Source: CAYLLT01 sp964591605 (GTDB lineage: Bacteria > Planctomycetota > Phycisphaerae > UBA1845 > PWPN01). From it: 21,594 nt of DNA. The notes beneath the pieces were generated by a model that worked only from the letters and a program-made list of their open reading frames with translations, had not been told where the DNA came from and did not search any database. The stretch is from assembly GCA_964591605.1 (NCBI GenBank), contig CAZQEN010000093.1:1-21594 (forward strand), written 5' to 3'. Position numbers and translations under genes: made by a program. This document shows, piece after piece, positions 7,152 to 15,119 of the stretch (positions are counted from its first letter, which is position 1; each line of letters starts with the position of its first letter).

Positions 7152-8045
7152 ATGCACACGACAAGTCATCAACAGCGGGTGTCGGCACGGAGCAGGACAC
7201 CGCAGACGAACCTCCTGCGTGTGGCGTACACGCCCGACAGCGACGACGCATTCAACTATTACGCATGGGAGCACGGCCGCGTGCAATTGCCGGGACGGCC
7301 GGCGACTTTTCGCCGCGATCACATCATCGCGCTGAACCGCGCAGCGCATGAAGAGCAATACGATGTCGTGGGGGTGTCGTCGGTGCAGTATCCCGCGCTG
7401 GCTGATCGTTACTGGATTCTCGCGGTGGGCAACAGCGTGGGCCGCGGTTACGGGCCGGTGCTGGTGTCACGCGATTTCGACACGCCCGAGGACCTCCGCG
7501 GCAAGAGCATCGCCGTTGCCGGTATTCCGACCACAGGGGCGGCGCTGGCCGCCCTGTTCTGTCCCGAAGCGCGCTTCACGGAAATGCAATACGACCGCAT
7601 CGCCGACGCGGTGGCTGCCGGGCAGTTCGACGCCGGGGTCATGATTCACGAGGAGCTGCTGTTCTTTCCGCAGAAAGGCCTGAGAAAGGTCTGCGATCTG
7701 GGTGCGCAGTGGACGCAGGAGACGGGGCTGCCCCTGCCGGTGGGGCTCAACCTGGTCCGGCGCGAGCTGGGGCACCACCTGGCCCGTGAAATCGCTGACA
7801 CCTGCCGGCGTTCTCTCCGCTGGGGGCTCGACCACTTCGACGAAGCGTTCGCATTCGCCAGCCGCTTCGGCCGCGGATGCAGCCAGCAGCACGTGGCCAT
7901 GTTCAGCAATGAGGACACGCTCTGTCTGCCCGACGATGTCCGGGCGGCCCTGCGTGTTCTGTTCGATCGGGTGGCGGACCTGGGCCTGGGGCCGCGTTTG
8001 CCGGAATTCGAGATCATCGATGCCTGCCAAAATGCCACAGCGTAG
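7152..8045 (+). CDS. MqnD-like protein (MqnA/MqnD/periplasmic-binding fold family)
   Basis: The 297-residue protein aligns by eye along its whole length with 1,4-dihydroxy-6-naphthoate synthase (MqnD) of the futalosine menaquinone pathway. It has YTPDSDDAFNYYAW (26-39, the SPDADD type of N-terminal motif), VSSVQYPAL (75-83), GRGYGPVLV (97-105), MIHEELLFF with H166 matching the conserved IHE histidine, and TGLPLPVGLNLVRR (191-204). There is no signal peptide, which argues against a transport binding protein; the first 20 residues are an extra hydrophilic lead. GAAAGGA lies about 10 bases before ATG 7152. No other menaquinone gene is nearby. It may be the true MqnD, or a paralogue making or using a related aromatic acid within this operon. 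Family certain, function not. Confidence 0.85.
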   Translation: MHTTSHQQRVSARSRTPQTNLLRVAYTPDSDDAFNYYAWEHGRVQLPGRPATFRRDHIIALNRAAHEEQYDVVGVSSVQYPALADRYWILAVGNSVGRGYGPVLVSRDFDTPEDLRGKSIAVAGIPTTGAALAALFCPEARFTEMQYDRIADAVAAGQFDAGVMIHEELLFFPQKGLRKVCDLGAQWTQETGLPLPVGLNLVRRELGHHLAREIADTCRRSLRWGLDHFDEAFAFASRFGRGCSQQHVAMFSNEDTLCLPDDVRAALRVLFDRVADLGLGPRLPEFEIIDACQNATA

Positions 8046-9294
8046 ACGACCACAGCAGAGGGAGTGCGACTGCGACGATCTGCTCCGGCTCAAGTCGGAG
8101 TATCTGCTGCCCTGCGTGTACCATTTCTACAAAGACCCTCCACACCTGGTGTCGGGCGAAGGCTGCTGGCTGTATGACGACCACGGCCGGCGGTATCTAG
8201 ACTGCTACAGCGGCGTGGCCGTCATGAGCGCCGGCCACTGCAACCCGGAGATCATCGAGCCGGCCATCGAGCAGATCCGCACGCTCCAGCACACGACGAG
8301 CATCTACCTGACGCGGCCGGTGCTGCAGCTCGCCGAGATGCTCGCCGGCATTGCACCGGGCGGGCTCAAACGCAGCTTCTTCTGCGCGAGCGGAAGCGAA
8401 GCGGTGGAAGGAGCGCTGCTGCTGGCGGCTCTGCATACGCGGCGACCTGAAGTGATCGCCCTCTCGGGCGGTCTGCATGGACGCACACGCCTGGCCATGA
8501 ACGTCACCGGCCTGGATCTGTGGCGGACCGACCCGTTTCCGCTGGGAGGCATCCACCACGTTCCGTTCGGCGATGCGGAAGCACTGGAGCAAAAGCTTGC
8601 GTCGGTTGTCGGGCGTGTCGCCGCCGTGATCGGCGAACCGATCCAGGGGAACGGCGGGATTCGCGTGCCGCCGGCGGACTACTGGCCGGCGGTGCGTCGG
8701 CTCTGTGATCGATATGAAACGCTGCTGATCCTCGACGAGGTGCAGACGGGGATCGGGCGCACGGGGCGGTGGCTGGCCTGCGAACACTGGGGCGTGGTTC
8801 CCGACGTGACCGTGCTCAGCAAGGCGCTGGGAAACGGCTTCCCGATTTCGGCGTTCATGACGAACGACCCCATCGCCGCCAGCTACACGCGGCCGGGGGC
8901 CTCGACGTATGGCGGCAACCCCATGTGCGCGGCCGCGGCGATGGCCACACTGCGGTTCCATCGCGACCATCGCCTCGCCGAAAATGCGGCCCTGCAGGGA
9001 GAGCGTTTTCTGACCGGGCTCATCCGGCTCGCAGGGCGGCACGCGTGTCTGGCCGGGCCGCGCGGCAAAGGCCTGATGATCGGCATCGACGTCGTCGGTC
9101 GCGACGGCGCACCCGATCCGGCGCGTCTCGACGCGATCCTGGAAGGACTCAAGGATCGTGGATTCCTGTGCGGCAAGACAGGGGTGAGTCGAAACACGCT
9201 GACGTTCATGCCACCGTTGACGATCGAAGCGGCGCAGATCGAGAGGCTCCTCGAAGCCGTCGAAACCACGGTCATCGCCACGCAGGAGACCTGA
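8020..9294 (+). CDS. Class III PLP-dependent aminotransferase
   Basis: The 424-residue length is normal for the family. Visible elements are the N-terminal YLDCYSGVAVMSAGHCNP, the phosphate-binding G125-S-E127 (CASGSEAVEG), H153 (GLHGRT, stacking on the PLP ring in the family), D239 (LILDEVQTGIGR, binding the pyridine nitrogen), PLP lysine K268 (VLSKALGNGFP) and T296 (STYGGNP). Overall it resembles alanine-glyoxylate (AGXT2), 4-aminobutyrate and acetylornithine aminotransferases, which act on amines or aldehydes distant from a carboxylate. The start is either ATG 8020 or ATG 8032, both inside the end of the MqnD-like gene; neither has a strong ribosome site, so coupling is likely. Here it could aminate an aldehyde made by the SDR. 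The substrate is unknown. Confidence 0.93.
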   Translation: MPAKMPQRRRPQQRECDCDDLLRLKSEYLLPCVYHFYKDPPHLVSGEGCWLYDDHGRRYLDCYSGVAVMSAGHCNPEIIEPAIEQIRTLQHTTSIYLTRPVLQLAEMLAGIAPGGLKRSFFCASGSEAVEGALLLAALHTRRPEVIALSGGLHGRTRLAMNVTGLDLWRTDPFPLGGIHHVPFGDAEALEQKLASVVGRVAAVIGEPIQGNGGIRVPPADYWPAVRRLCDRYETLLILDEVQTGIGRTGRWLACEHWGVVPDVTVLSKALGNGFPISAFMTNDPIAASYTRPGASTYGGNPMCAAAAMATLRFHRDHRLAENAALQGERFLTGLIRLAGRHACLAGPRGKGLMIGIDVVGRDGAPDPARLDAILEGLKDRGFLCGKTGVSRNTLTFMPPLTIEAAQIERLLEAVETTVIATQET

Positions 9295-9296
9295 TG

Positions 9297-10889
9297 ATGC
9301 TGCGGGCAGATGCTTGCACGAATAGAGCTCGAAACGCAGGCGAGTGGTTCACGCGACAACCTCGCGGCGTCTCCACACGCGTCCATTGGGCGACGATTGC
9401 GGCGGTGCTCTGTCTGACCGGCTGTGCCCCACGCGCGTTCGAGCCCGCCGTATCCTGGTACGCCGATCAGGCCAAAGTCCGCGATGCGGCCGCCCGCCGC
9501 GTGAAGGATTTCTGGTACCTGCGTTTTAACGAACTCATGATCAGCGATCTGGACGACGCAATCGCCGCCGGGCAGAGGGGCGAGCACGCCGAGCTGAAGC
9601 GTCAGGCGACGGCGACGCTGCGCGCGGCGGGCAGCTATGGAATCGAGGCCGCCGAGGGCGAGATCTCGCGGATGCCCCCGGATCAGCTCGCCCGTCTGGC
9701 CCGGCAGGCCGGCACCGAATCGAATGCCGGCGCCGTTACCCGCATTTACCAGCAGAGGGCGAACGCCTCACTGCAGGCCCTCCTGGAAAAGATCGAGGCC
9801 GACCCCCTGGACGAATCCCTCACGCTGCTCCGTCGCATCAGGGCGGCTATCGAACCCGCTCCGGACGACCAGGGCCGCGGCGGGCGGCAACTGGCGCTGG
9901 CCTGGGCGGCCGCCCCCGCCTGGGCCGGCCTGAGCCAGGTGGAACGGACCCGCGAACAGGACCGGCCCCGGCTGCTGGGCAAGGTCTATGAAGAGGCCGT
10001 GGTCTTTCGACCGCCGGATCGCGCCATAGAAGGCGCCCCGGAGGGGATCCGCCTCTTTGCACCCGTTGTGGTGATCGAATGGCCTGCGCAGCGTTCCTAT
10101 CCGGCTTCGTTCGACCGTTTCGGTGAGATCTTTCTGACCGGTTCACCGAAAAGCGTGCAGGTCAACGTCAACACCTCGCGGCCGATGATGTACTTCTACA
10201 CGTCCGAGGCGAAGATCCACGGCCGGCGTCACGAGCAGCTTGTCTACGTCTGGTGGTACCCGGAACGGCCCGAGATGACGGCCGACGACCCGGCCGCCGG
10301 CCACATCGACGGCGACACCCTCCGGATCACGCTCGATCTCCAGCAGCGGCCGGCCATCTTCGAGGTCCTTCAGAGCTGCGGCTGCGGGCACCTGGTCTTC
10401 GTCTCCGACGAGCTCGAGAAGCTCGCCAGAGCCGAGTTCGACGCACCGCAGGAAGGCAAAACGCTCTGCGTCGAACACAACACGAGCAGGCGGCACGATC
10501 TCATCGTGGCCGGGCAGGTTCACGTGCCGGCCGAGCCGTGCCGGCCGCTGGTGTACGTCCTGGCCGGCTATCACGAGGTCTCGCGCATCGATGTCACCTC
10601 CGCCTCGCAGATTCCCGACCTGAAGGTGCGCCATCAACACATCTATGACCTGGCCCCGTACGACCGGCTGGAGCGGCTGCCGCTGGGGGGCGGGGTGGCC
10701 AGCATGTTCGGTGCAGATGGGCTCGTCCACAACGCCGGGCGCAGGGAGGGTGTTCTCCTGGCGCCAACCGGCATTCTGAGCGCGGGTCAGCCGCGCAAGC
10801 GGGGCACGCAGAAGATCCGGTGGGATGACTACAGTTTCGAGGATCCGCGTCTCCTCGAAACCGCACTGCGCCTGCCCGGAGATTTCTGA
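9297..10889 (+). CDS. Predicted lipoprotein of unknown family
   Basis: The protein is about 530 residues. A long basic N-region leads to a hydrophobic stretch ending in the lipobox LTGC, with the lipidated Cys at residue 43, so it should be a membrane-anchored lipoprotein facing out. The middle (about 60-200) is helical and charged. The C-terminal half has a dense, apparently structured part with YVWWYPERPE, IDGDTLRITLD and SCGCGH in order (about 312-363), which could bind a metal or haem through the closely spaced Cys and His. I do not recognise the family. ATG 9297 has AGGAG eight bases upstream; ATG 9294, overlapping the aminotransferase stop, is the alternative. The long frame continuing upstream inside the aminotransferase gene is a shadow. 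Confidence 0.78.
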   Translation: MLRADACTNRARNAGEWFTRQPRGVSTRVHWATIAAVLCLTGCAPRAFEPAVSWYADQAKVRDAAARRVKDFWYLRFNELMISDLDDAIAAGQRGEHAELKRQATATLRAAGSYGIEAAEGEISRMPPDQLARLARQAGTESNAGAVTRIYQQRANASLQALLEKIEADPLDESLTLLRRIRAAIEPAPDDQGRGGRQLALAWAAAPAWAGLSQVERTREQDRPRLLGKVYEEAVVFRPPDRAIEGAPEGIRLFAPVVVIEWPAQRSYPASFDRFGEIFLTGSPKSVQVNVNTSRPMMYFYTSEAKIHGRRHEQLVYVWWYPERPEMTADDPAAGHIDGDTLRITLDLQQRPAIFEVLQSCGCGHLVFVSDELEKLARAEFDAPQEGKTLCVEHNTSRRHDLIVAGQVHVPAEPCRPLVYVLAGYHEVSRIDVTSASQIPDLKVRHQHIYDLAPYDRLERLPLGGGVASMFGADGLVHNAGRREGVLLAPTGILSAGQPRKRGTQKIRWDDYSFEDPRLLETALRLPGDF

Positions 10890-10892
10890 CCC

Positions 10893-12092
10893 GTGCAACT
10901 GACCTGGTGGCACATCGCGCTGCTGCTCGGATGGGCCGGCATCTGCTGTGTCTGGCTGGGGCTGCTCATCGCGCAGTTCCGCGCGAAGAGCGAGGGCTTG
11001 CTGCTGCGGCCCGTCGCAGATTCACCGCCGGCCTCCGAACCGCCGGTGGCCGTTGTGATCCCCGCCCGAAACGAGGCGGAGAATATCGGCGGATGCCTGG
11101 AATCAGTTCTGAGCCAGAACTACGGAGGCTTTCGCGTCATCGTCGCCGACGACCGCAGCGAGGACGGGACGGGGGCAATCGCAGCCCGGATCGCCCGGAG
11201 CGATGATCGCGTGCAGGTGGTTCGCATCGACGAACTGCCGGCCGGCTGGATGGGCAAGACGCACGCCCTCTGGAAGGCGACTCAGCACGCATCGGAGGAA
11301 TGGCTGCTGTACATCGACGCCGATTGCCGGCTGGACCCCCCTGCCCTCCGCACGGCCATCACCGTCGCCCGGAGCCGCCATGTGCAGTTCCTCTCCCTGT
11401 GGCCGCGGCAGGCCAGAGGCGGTTTCTGGGAACATCTGCTGATCCCCCTGTGCGCCGGGATCATTGCGCTCTGGTATCGCTCGCCCCAGCAGGCGGGCCG
11501 GTCGCGCCGGCCCCCCTTCGCGAACGGGCAGTTCCTCCTGATCCATCGCGACGCGTATGAACGAATCGGCGGGCATGAGGCCGTCCGCACCGCACTCATC
11601 GAAGACGTCATGCTGGCCGAGCGCATCGCGGCTCTCGGTATCCCGGCCTGGTCCGGGGCCGGCGCCGAGCTGTTTTCGGTGCGCATGTACAGGTCGCTGG
11701 CAGAGATTGTCAGCGGCTGGACGAGGATCTACGTCGGCGCCCTGCGAAGTCGAGTGAAACTGCTGGCCAGCGTGGCGTGGCTGCTCCTGGGATCGGCGTG
11801 GCCTTATGCCGCCCTGCTCTGGGGACTGGCCCGATGGCAGGCCGGGCAGCGAGGGCCGTTCACCGCTGCAGTCATTCTGCTGGGCGGGATTCACCTGTTT
11901 CTTATGATGCTCGTCAGCATGCGGTTCTGGAGGCTCGGCCGATGCCGGCGGATCTATCTTCTGGCGTACCCGGTCTCCGTCATCGTCGTCATTGCCATCC
12001 TGCTCCGCGCGGAGCGGGTGCTGTCGCGGGGTTCGAGGGTCCGCTGGCGCGGCACGGACTACACCATCTCCCCGGCCGGCACCATCGCCTGA
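10893..12092 (+). CDS. Membrane GT2 glycosyltransferase, HpnI/CrtQ-like
   Basis: The 399-residue protein starts at GTG 10893, three bases after the lipoprotein stop, with GGAG 11 bases upstream. One N-terminal membrane segment (5-28) precedes a GT-A catalytic domain: VVIPARNEAENI (54-65), nucleotide-binding ADDRSEDGT (85-93), GWMGKTHAL (118-126), IDADCR for the metal site (141-146), catalytic-base ED (237-238) and RMYRSLAEIVSGWTR (264-278). Further membrane helices follow at about 290-313, 323-345 and 355-371, and the end WRGTDY resembles the WKGR-Y end of this group. The architecture matches hopanoid-associated HpnI and carotenoid glycosyltransferases (CrtQ). It probably adds a sugar to a lipid-soluble acceptor at the inner membrane. 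It closes the operon. Confidence 0.9.
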   Translation: MQLTWWHIALLLGWAGICCVWLGLLIAQFRAKSEGLLLRPVADSPPASEPPVAVVIPARNEAENIGGCLESVLSQNYGGFRVIVADDRSEDGTGAIAARIARSDDRVQVVRIDELPAGWMGKTHALWKATQHASEEWLLYIDADCRLDPPALRTAITVARSRHVQFLSLWPRQARGGFWEHLLIPLCAGIIALWYRSPQQAGRSRRPPFANGQFLLIHRDAYERIGGHEAVRTALIEDVMLAERIAALGIPAWSGAGAELFSVRMYRSLAEIVSGWTRIYVGALRSRVKLLASVAWLLLGSAWPYAALLWGLARWQAGQRGPFTAAVILLGGIHLFLMMLVSMRFWRLGRCRRIYLLAYPVSVIVVIAILLRAERVLSRGSRVRWRGTDYTISPAGTIA

Positions 12093-12103
12093 GCGGGTGC
12101 CGG

Positions 12104-13228
12104 TCAATCCGCACACCCGGGATCGGCCGCACGCCCGGCGCCGCTGTAGCACCGCTGAAACACGCCGAAATCGTCCAGATCGACGTCGGGGTCGCCGTCG
12201 AGGCGGGCACCCTGACAGGCGGCGGCGTTTTGAGCGATCATCGGACCCAGCGCACAGGCGGTGAAGCGGCCCAGGTCGTCTGCATCCACATCACAATCGA
12301 AATCGAAGTCGGGCGGAGCGAAGCTCGTGCACACGGCCGGCGGTGCTTCGCCCGTCACGGAATCCCAGCTCGTGCCGATGCGGATCTCATCCACGGCGTG
12401 AGCGGCCTGGCCGTAGAGGCAGATCCGATCGATCAGGCTGTTGTTCATGGCCGGCCGGCTGAACTTATCCCACTCCGGATCGGCCGGATCGACCGCCTTG
12501 CCCGGCTGGTACCGCTCGAAGAACACCTGGTCGTAGGTGGAAGCGCTGGACACCACCTTGCCGACGATCTGAAACGTGGTCTCGTTGACAATCGTGTCGT
12601 CGGCGAACTCCGAACCGGGCTCCGGCGTGCCTTTGAGAATGACCTCGAACGAGTTGCTGCCCCCCAGGCTCTGTAAGTCGGAGCCGAATGAGATCTGGGC
12701 ATCGTTCACCGGGTGTGATCCTCCAGCCAGAAACGCGAGCGCAACACGCATGTTGTTGTAGGCCGTGTGATACCCGCTGCAGTCGGTGGCCACGGTATCG
12801 CGACGCATGAGAAAACTGAAGTACCAGACGCCGTCGTGGGCCATATTGATCGGCCGGGCAAGGAGGCGTGTCGACACGCGGCCGTAGCCACTGCTCTGCG
12901 ATTCACACGGGTTCAAGGCATGTCCGCCGCGCGGCATCGCCACGACAGCGGTCGGCAGACCGCCCGGCAGCGGGTACGGGTTGTAGACCGTCTCAAGGCC
13001 GATGGCGGGATCGATCAGATGATTCCCGGACCACGGCCCGCCCCAGCCCTGCCCGCCGCCAAGGCCATTGATTGAGATGACACTGGCCGGGTACAGGAAT
13101 TGCTCGTACGTCAATAGCTCTGCGTGCGCGGGCGCGGCACCCCACCCGCAGGAGACGATCACGACGCCCATCGTGATTCCAGGGCCGGCTTGTCGCTTCG
13201 TCAGGATCACCGTCGGCAAACTGTTCAT
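12104..13228 (-). CDS. Secreted protein with C-terminal dockerin-like EF-hand tail
   Basis: The 374-residue protein starts at ATG 13228, with GGGAGAG about nine bases upstream. The signal peptide ends near residue 36 (APAHA-E). The main body (about 37-300) has features of a secreted beta-sandwich (GGGQGWGGPWSG, DGVWYFSFLMRR, SGYHTAYNN, MNNSLIDRICLYG), similar by eye to concanavalin/LamG-like planctomycete surface proteins. Residues from about 305 form two EF-hand-like calcium loops (DFDFDCDVDADDLGRF and DGDPDVDLDDFGVFQRC) and end with CAD, the dockerin-like tail common in Planctomycetota. It lies 31 bases after the beta-helix gene, so the two are probably one transcript. The ligand and the reason for the dockerin are unknown. 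Confidence 0.85.
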   Translation of the reverse strand: MNSLPTVILTKRQAGPGITMGVVIVSCGWGAAPAHAELLTYEQFLYPASVISINGLGGGQGWGGPWSGNHLIDPAIGLETVYNPYPLPGGLPTAVVAMPRGGHALNPCESQSSGYGRVSTRLLARPINMAHDGVWYFSFLMRRDTVATDCSGYHTAYNNMRVALAFLAGGSHPVNDAQISFGSDLQSLGGSNSFEVILKGTPEPGSEFADDTIVNETTFQIVGKVVSSASTYDQVFFERYQPGKAVDPADPEWDKFSRPAMNNSLIDRICLYGQAAHAVDEIRIGTSWDSVTGEAPPAVCTSFAPPDFDFDCDVDADDLGRFTACALGPMIAQNAAACQGARLDGDPDVDLDDFGVFQRCYSGAGRAADPGCAD

Positions 13229-13259
13229 GTGTCCGGTCTCTCCCGGGTGTGTTCGCATT

Positions 13260-15083
13260 TCAATCGGCACAGTTCGGGGCCGGCAGGGCGCTGGGACCGC
13301 TGAAGCAGCGCTGCAGGACCGCGAAATCGGTCGGATCCACGTCCCCGTCCTCGTCGAGGTCGGCGGCAATCTTCCCGCCGAGGCTCGGCGTCAGTTTGCA
13401 CTCGGCCGCCAGGTGAAGCGGGTCGTACGGCACGGCTGACCGGGTGCTGCAGGCCCGCAGCAGCGCGATGTCGTCTTGATCCACGTAGCCGTCGCGCGTC
13501 AGATCGGCGGGCGCGGGCGGCGCATACTCGTAAGCGCCCATATCCACCAGCGGCGGCGTCCCCAGACCGGTGTCGGGCGTGGACGGGTCGTTCACGAAGC
13601 GCAGGTGAACGGCCAGGTCGGCCACCACGCCGGCCGGAACGGTGGCATTCTCGCCCGCGTCGATGCAGGGCGAGGCGGGACCCGGGCGAAGATCGCCCGC
13701 CAGGAGGCTGCGCAACTGCGGATCGATCACGATGCACCCCGGATACTTGGCGGGATCGATCGGGTCCTCACCCGGAGGCGACGTGAGCAGATCCTGCACG
13801 CAGCTATAGCGGATGGCGTGAGCGCCCTTGAACTGCATGTCGCGCGGGTCGACCTCCGAACCCGTGGCGATGTTGCCCCAGACGATGCAGTTCCTCAGCA
13901 CCGTGCGATGGCTGTAACCCGCATCGAAACCGGCTGCTTCCCGTGCACGGTTGCGGGCGATCACGCAGTTGATCAACGTCGTGTCTTTTTCGACGAACGA
14001 GAGCCCGCCGATGCCCCCCGCGAATCCTCCGCCATCGACGGCGCCGGACAGGGCGATCGAATGGGCGGTGTTGTTCCAGAATACGCAGTTGATGATGGTC
14101 GTCGTGCCCCAGACGTAGATGCCGCCGCCGGCGTGAGCCTGGTTGTTCGTGAACACGCAGTCACGCAGGGTCAGACCCGAATAAAAGCTGCTGATCCCGC
14201 CGCCCCGGGCGATTTCGGTCGGGCAGCAGGCGTAAAAGGCGCGACCGACGTTGGAGTCAAACACGCAGCGCGTGACGGTGACAGGCAGATTGGAATGGTT
14301 CTCGATGCCCGCACCCTGGCCCTCGCCGCCGCCGCTGGCGGTGATCACCTGGTTGGCGACGAAGCGGCAGTCGCTGATGACCGCGGGGCTGGCTCCGGTG
14401 ATGTAAATGCCCCCGCCGCTGCCGAGATGAACGTAGTTCTCGACGAACGCGCAATGGGAGAATGCCGGCCCGGAATCCGCGCAGTAAACACCGCCGCCAT
14501 GAGTGAAGCCGGCCAGATTTCGCATGAAGGTACAGTGGCGGACAGTGGCGGAGCTGTTGATGAGGAACATGCCGCCACCCGCCCCGCCGTGTCCGGCTTT
14601 GATGGTAAAGCCGTCGAGGACGGCAGTGGCATCGTTCCCATCGCTGACTACGACGTGGTCGCTGTTGGGAGTGTTGATATTCCAGCCCTGATACCACACG
14701 GATGGACCGTACACGTCATCCTGTCCCACGTCGCCGCTCAGGATCGTCGAGTGGGCGGCGACGTCCCGTTGAGAGCGTGCGGTTTCACCTCCGGCGAAAC
14801 CGCCGTAGATTGAGACGCCGTTTGTAAGGTGAAAGCTGGAGGCCGTATCGCCAGGAGACCCCGGCGTATATGTGCCCGCGGCGACCCAGACCTCATCATC
14901 CGGTGCGGCCGCCGCGAGAGCGGCCTGCAGACTCGTAAAGGCATTGCCCCAGCCGGTGCCGTCATTGCCCCCGGATGCAGCGGCGTCCACGTAGACGACT
15001 TTCGCGTGCGTGACCGCCGCTGTAATCAGCAGCATGGCGGCGGCCAGCGCCTGGGCGGGTGCTGTTTGGCCGATTCTGGTCAT
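13260..15083 (-). CDS. Secreted right-handed beta-helix protein with dockerin-like tail
   Basis: The 607-residue protein has a signal peptide (about 1-27, ending THA-K) followed by YVDAAASGGNDGTGWGNAF, the usual opening of polymorphic-outer-membrane/DUF1565-type beta-helix proteins. From about 100 to 440 it is a parallel beta-helix made of coils of roughly 22-30 residues with recurring GGGI(Y/F), NC(V/I) and HC-F elements. C-terminal EF-hand-like loops (DLTRDGYVDQDD and DLDEDGDVDPTDF) precede the ending CAD. Beta-helix proteins of this kind bind or cut polysaccharides or form adhesive surface structures; no catalytic residues can be assigned. ATG 15083 is chosen over ATG 15089 because AGGAGG (15091-15096) is seven bases from it but only one base from the other. 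Confidence 0.88.
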   Translation of the reverse strand: MTRIGQTAPAQALAAAMLLITAAVTHAKVVYVDAAASGGNDGTGWGNAFTSLQAALAAAAPDDEVWVAAGTYTPGSPGDTASSFHLTNGVSIYGGFAGGETARSQRDVAAHSTILSGDVGQDDVYGPSVWYQGWNINTPNSDHVVVSDGNDATAVLDGFTIKAGHGGAGGGMFLINSSATVRHCTFMRNLAGFTHGGGVYCADSGPAFSHCAFVENYVHLGSGGGIYITGASPAVISDCRFVANQVITASGGGEGQGAGIENHSNLPVTVTRCVFDSNVGRAFYACCPTEIARGGGISSFYSGLTLRDCVFTNNQAHAGGGIYVWGTTTIINCVFWNNTAHSIALSGAVDGGGFAGGIGGLSFVEKDTTLINCVIARNRAREAAGFDAGYSHRTVLRNCIVWGNIATGSEVDPRDMQFKGAHAIRYSCVQDLLTSPPGEDPIDPAKYPGCIVIDPQLRSLLAGDLRPGPASPCIDAGENATVPAGVVADLAVHLRFVNDPSTPDTGLGTPPLVDMGAYEYAPPAPADLTRDGYVDQDDIALLRACSTRSAVPYDPLHLAAECKLTPSLGGKIAADLDEDGDVDPTDFAVLQRCFSGPSALPAPNCAD

Positions 15084-15090
15084 GGTCATT

Positions 15091-15096
15091 CCTCCT
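15091..15096 (-). promoter_or_regulatory. Strong ribosome binding site that fixes the beta-helix start
   Basis: The minus strand carries a full AGGAGG. It lies seven bases before ATG 15083 but one base before ATG 15089, so initiation must be at 15083. Full Shine-Dalgarno sequences are uncommon among the genes in this window. Confidence 0.7.
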
Positions 15097-15102
15097 GGCG
15101 GT

Positions 15103-15119
15103 TCCTGCCTCACGCAGGA
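15103..15119 (-). promoter_or_regulatory. Leader hairpin just upstream of the beta-helix ribosome site
   Basis: TCCTGC and GCAGGA form a perfect 6-bp stem around a five-base loop. The hairpin ends six bases before the AGGAGG, where it could stabilise the message or influence initiation. This is a prediction from sequence only. Confidence 0.35.

Noticed and set aside
6024..7358. 444-codon minus-strand open frame
   Set aside because: It is antisense to the ANL and MqnD-like genes, both of which carry clear family motifs on the plus strand.
8769..9293. Upstream extension of the lipoprotein frame
   Set aside because: It overlaps the end of the aminotransferase gene in another frame, and a lipoprotein needs its signal peptide at the N-terminus, which the ATG at 9294/9297 provides.
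12094..12119. CGGGTG/CACCCG dyad between the convergent GT2 and dockerin genes as a terminator
   Set aside because: The stem is 6 bp with a 14-base loop, overlaps the end of the minus-strand gene and has no T-run, so it is too weak to call.
13229..13369. Upstream extension of the dockerin-tailed protein to 13369
   Set aside because: It runs into the end of the beta-helix gene and would bury the signal peptide; ATG 13228 has a good ribosome site.
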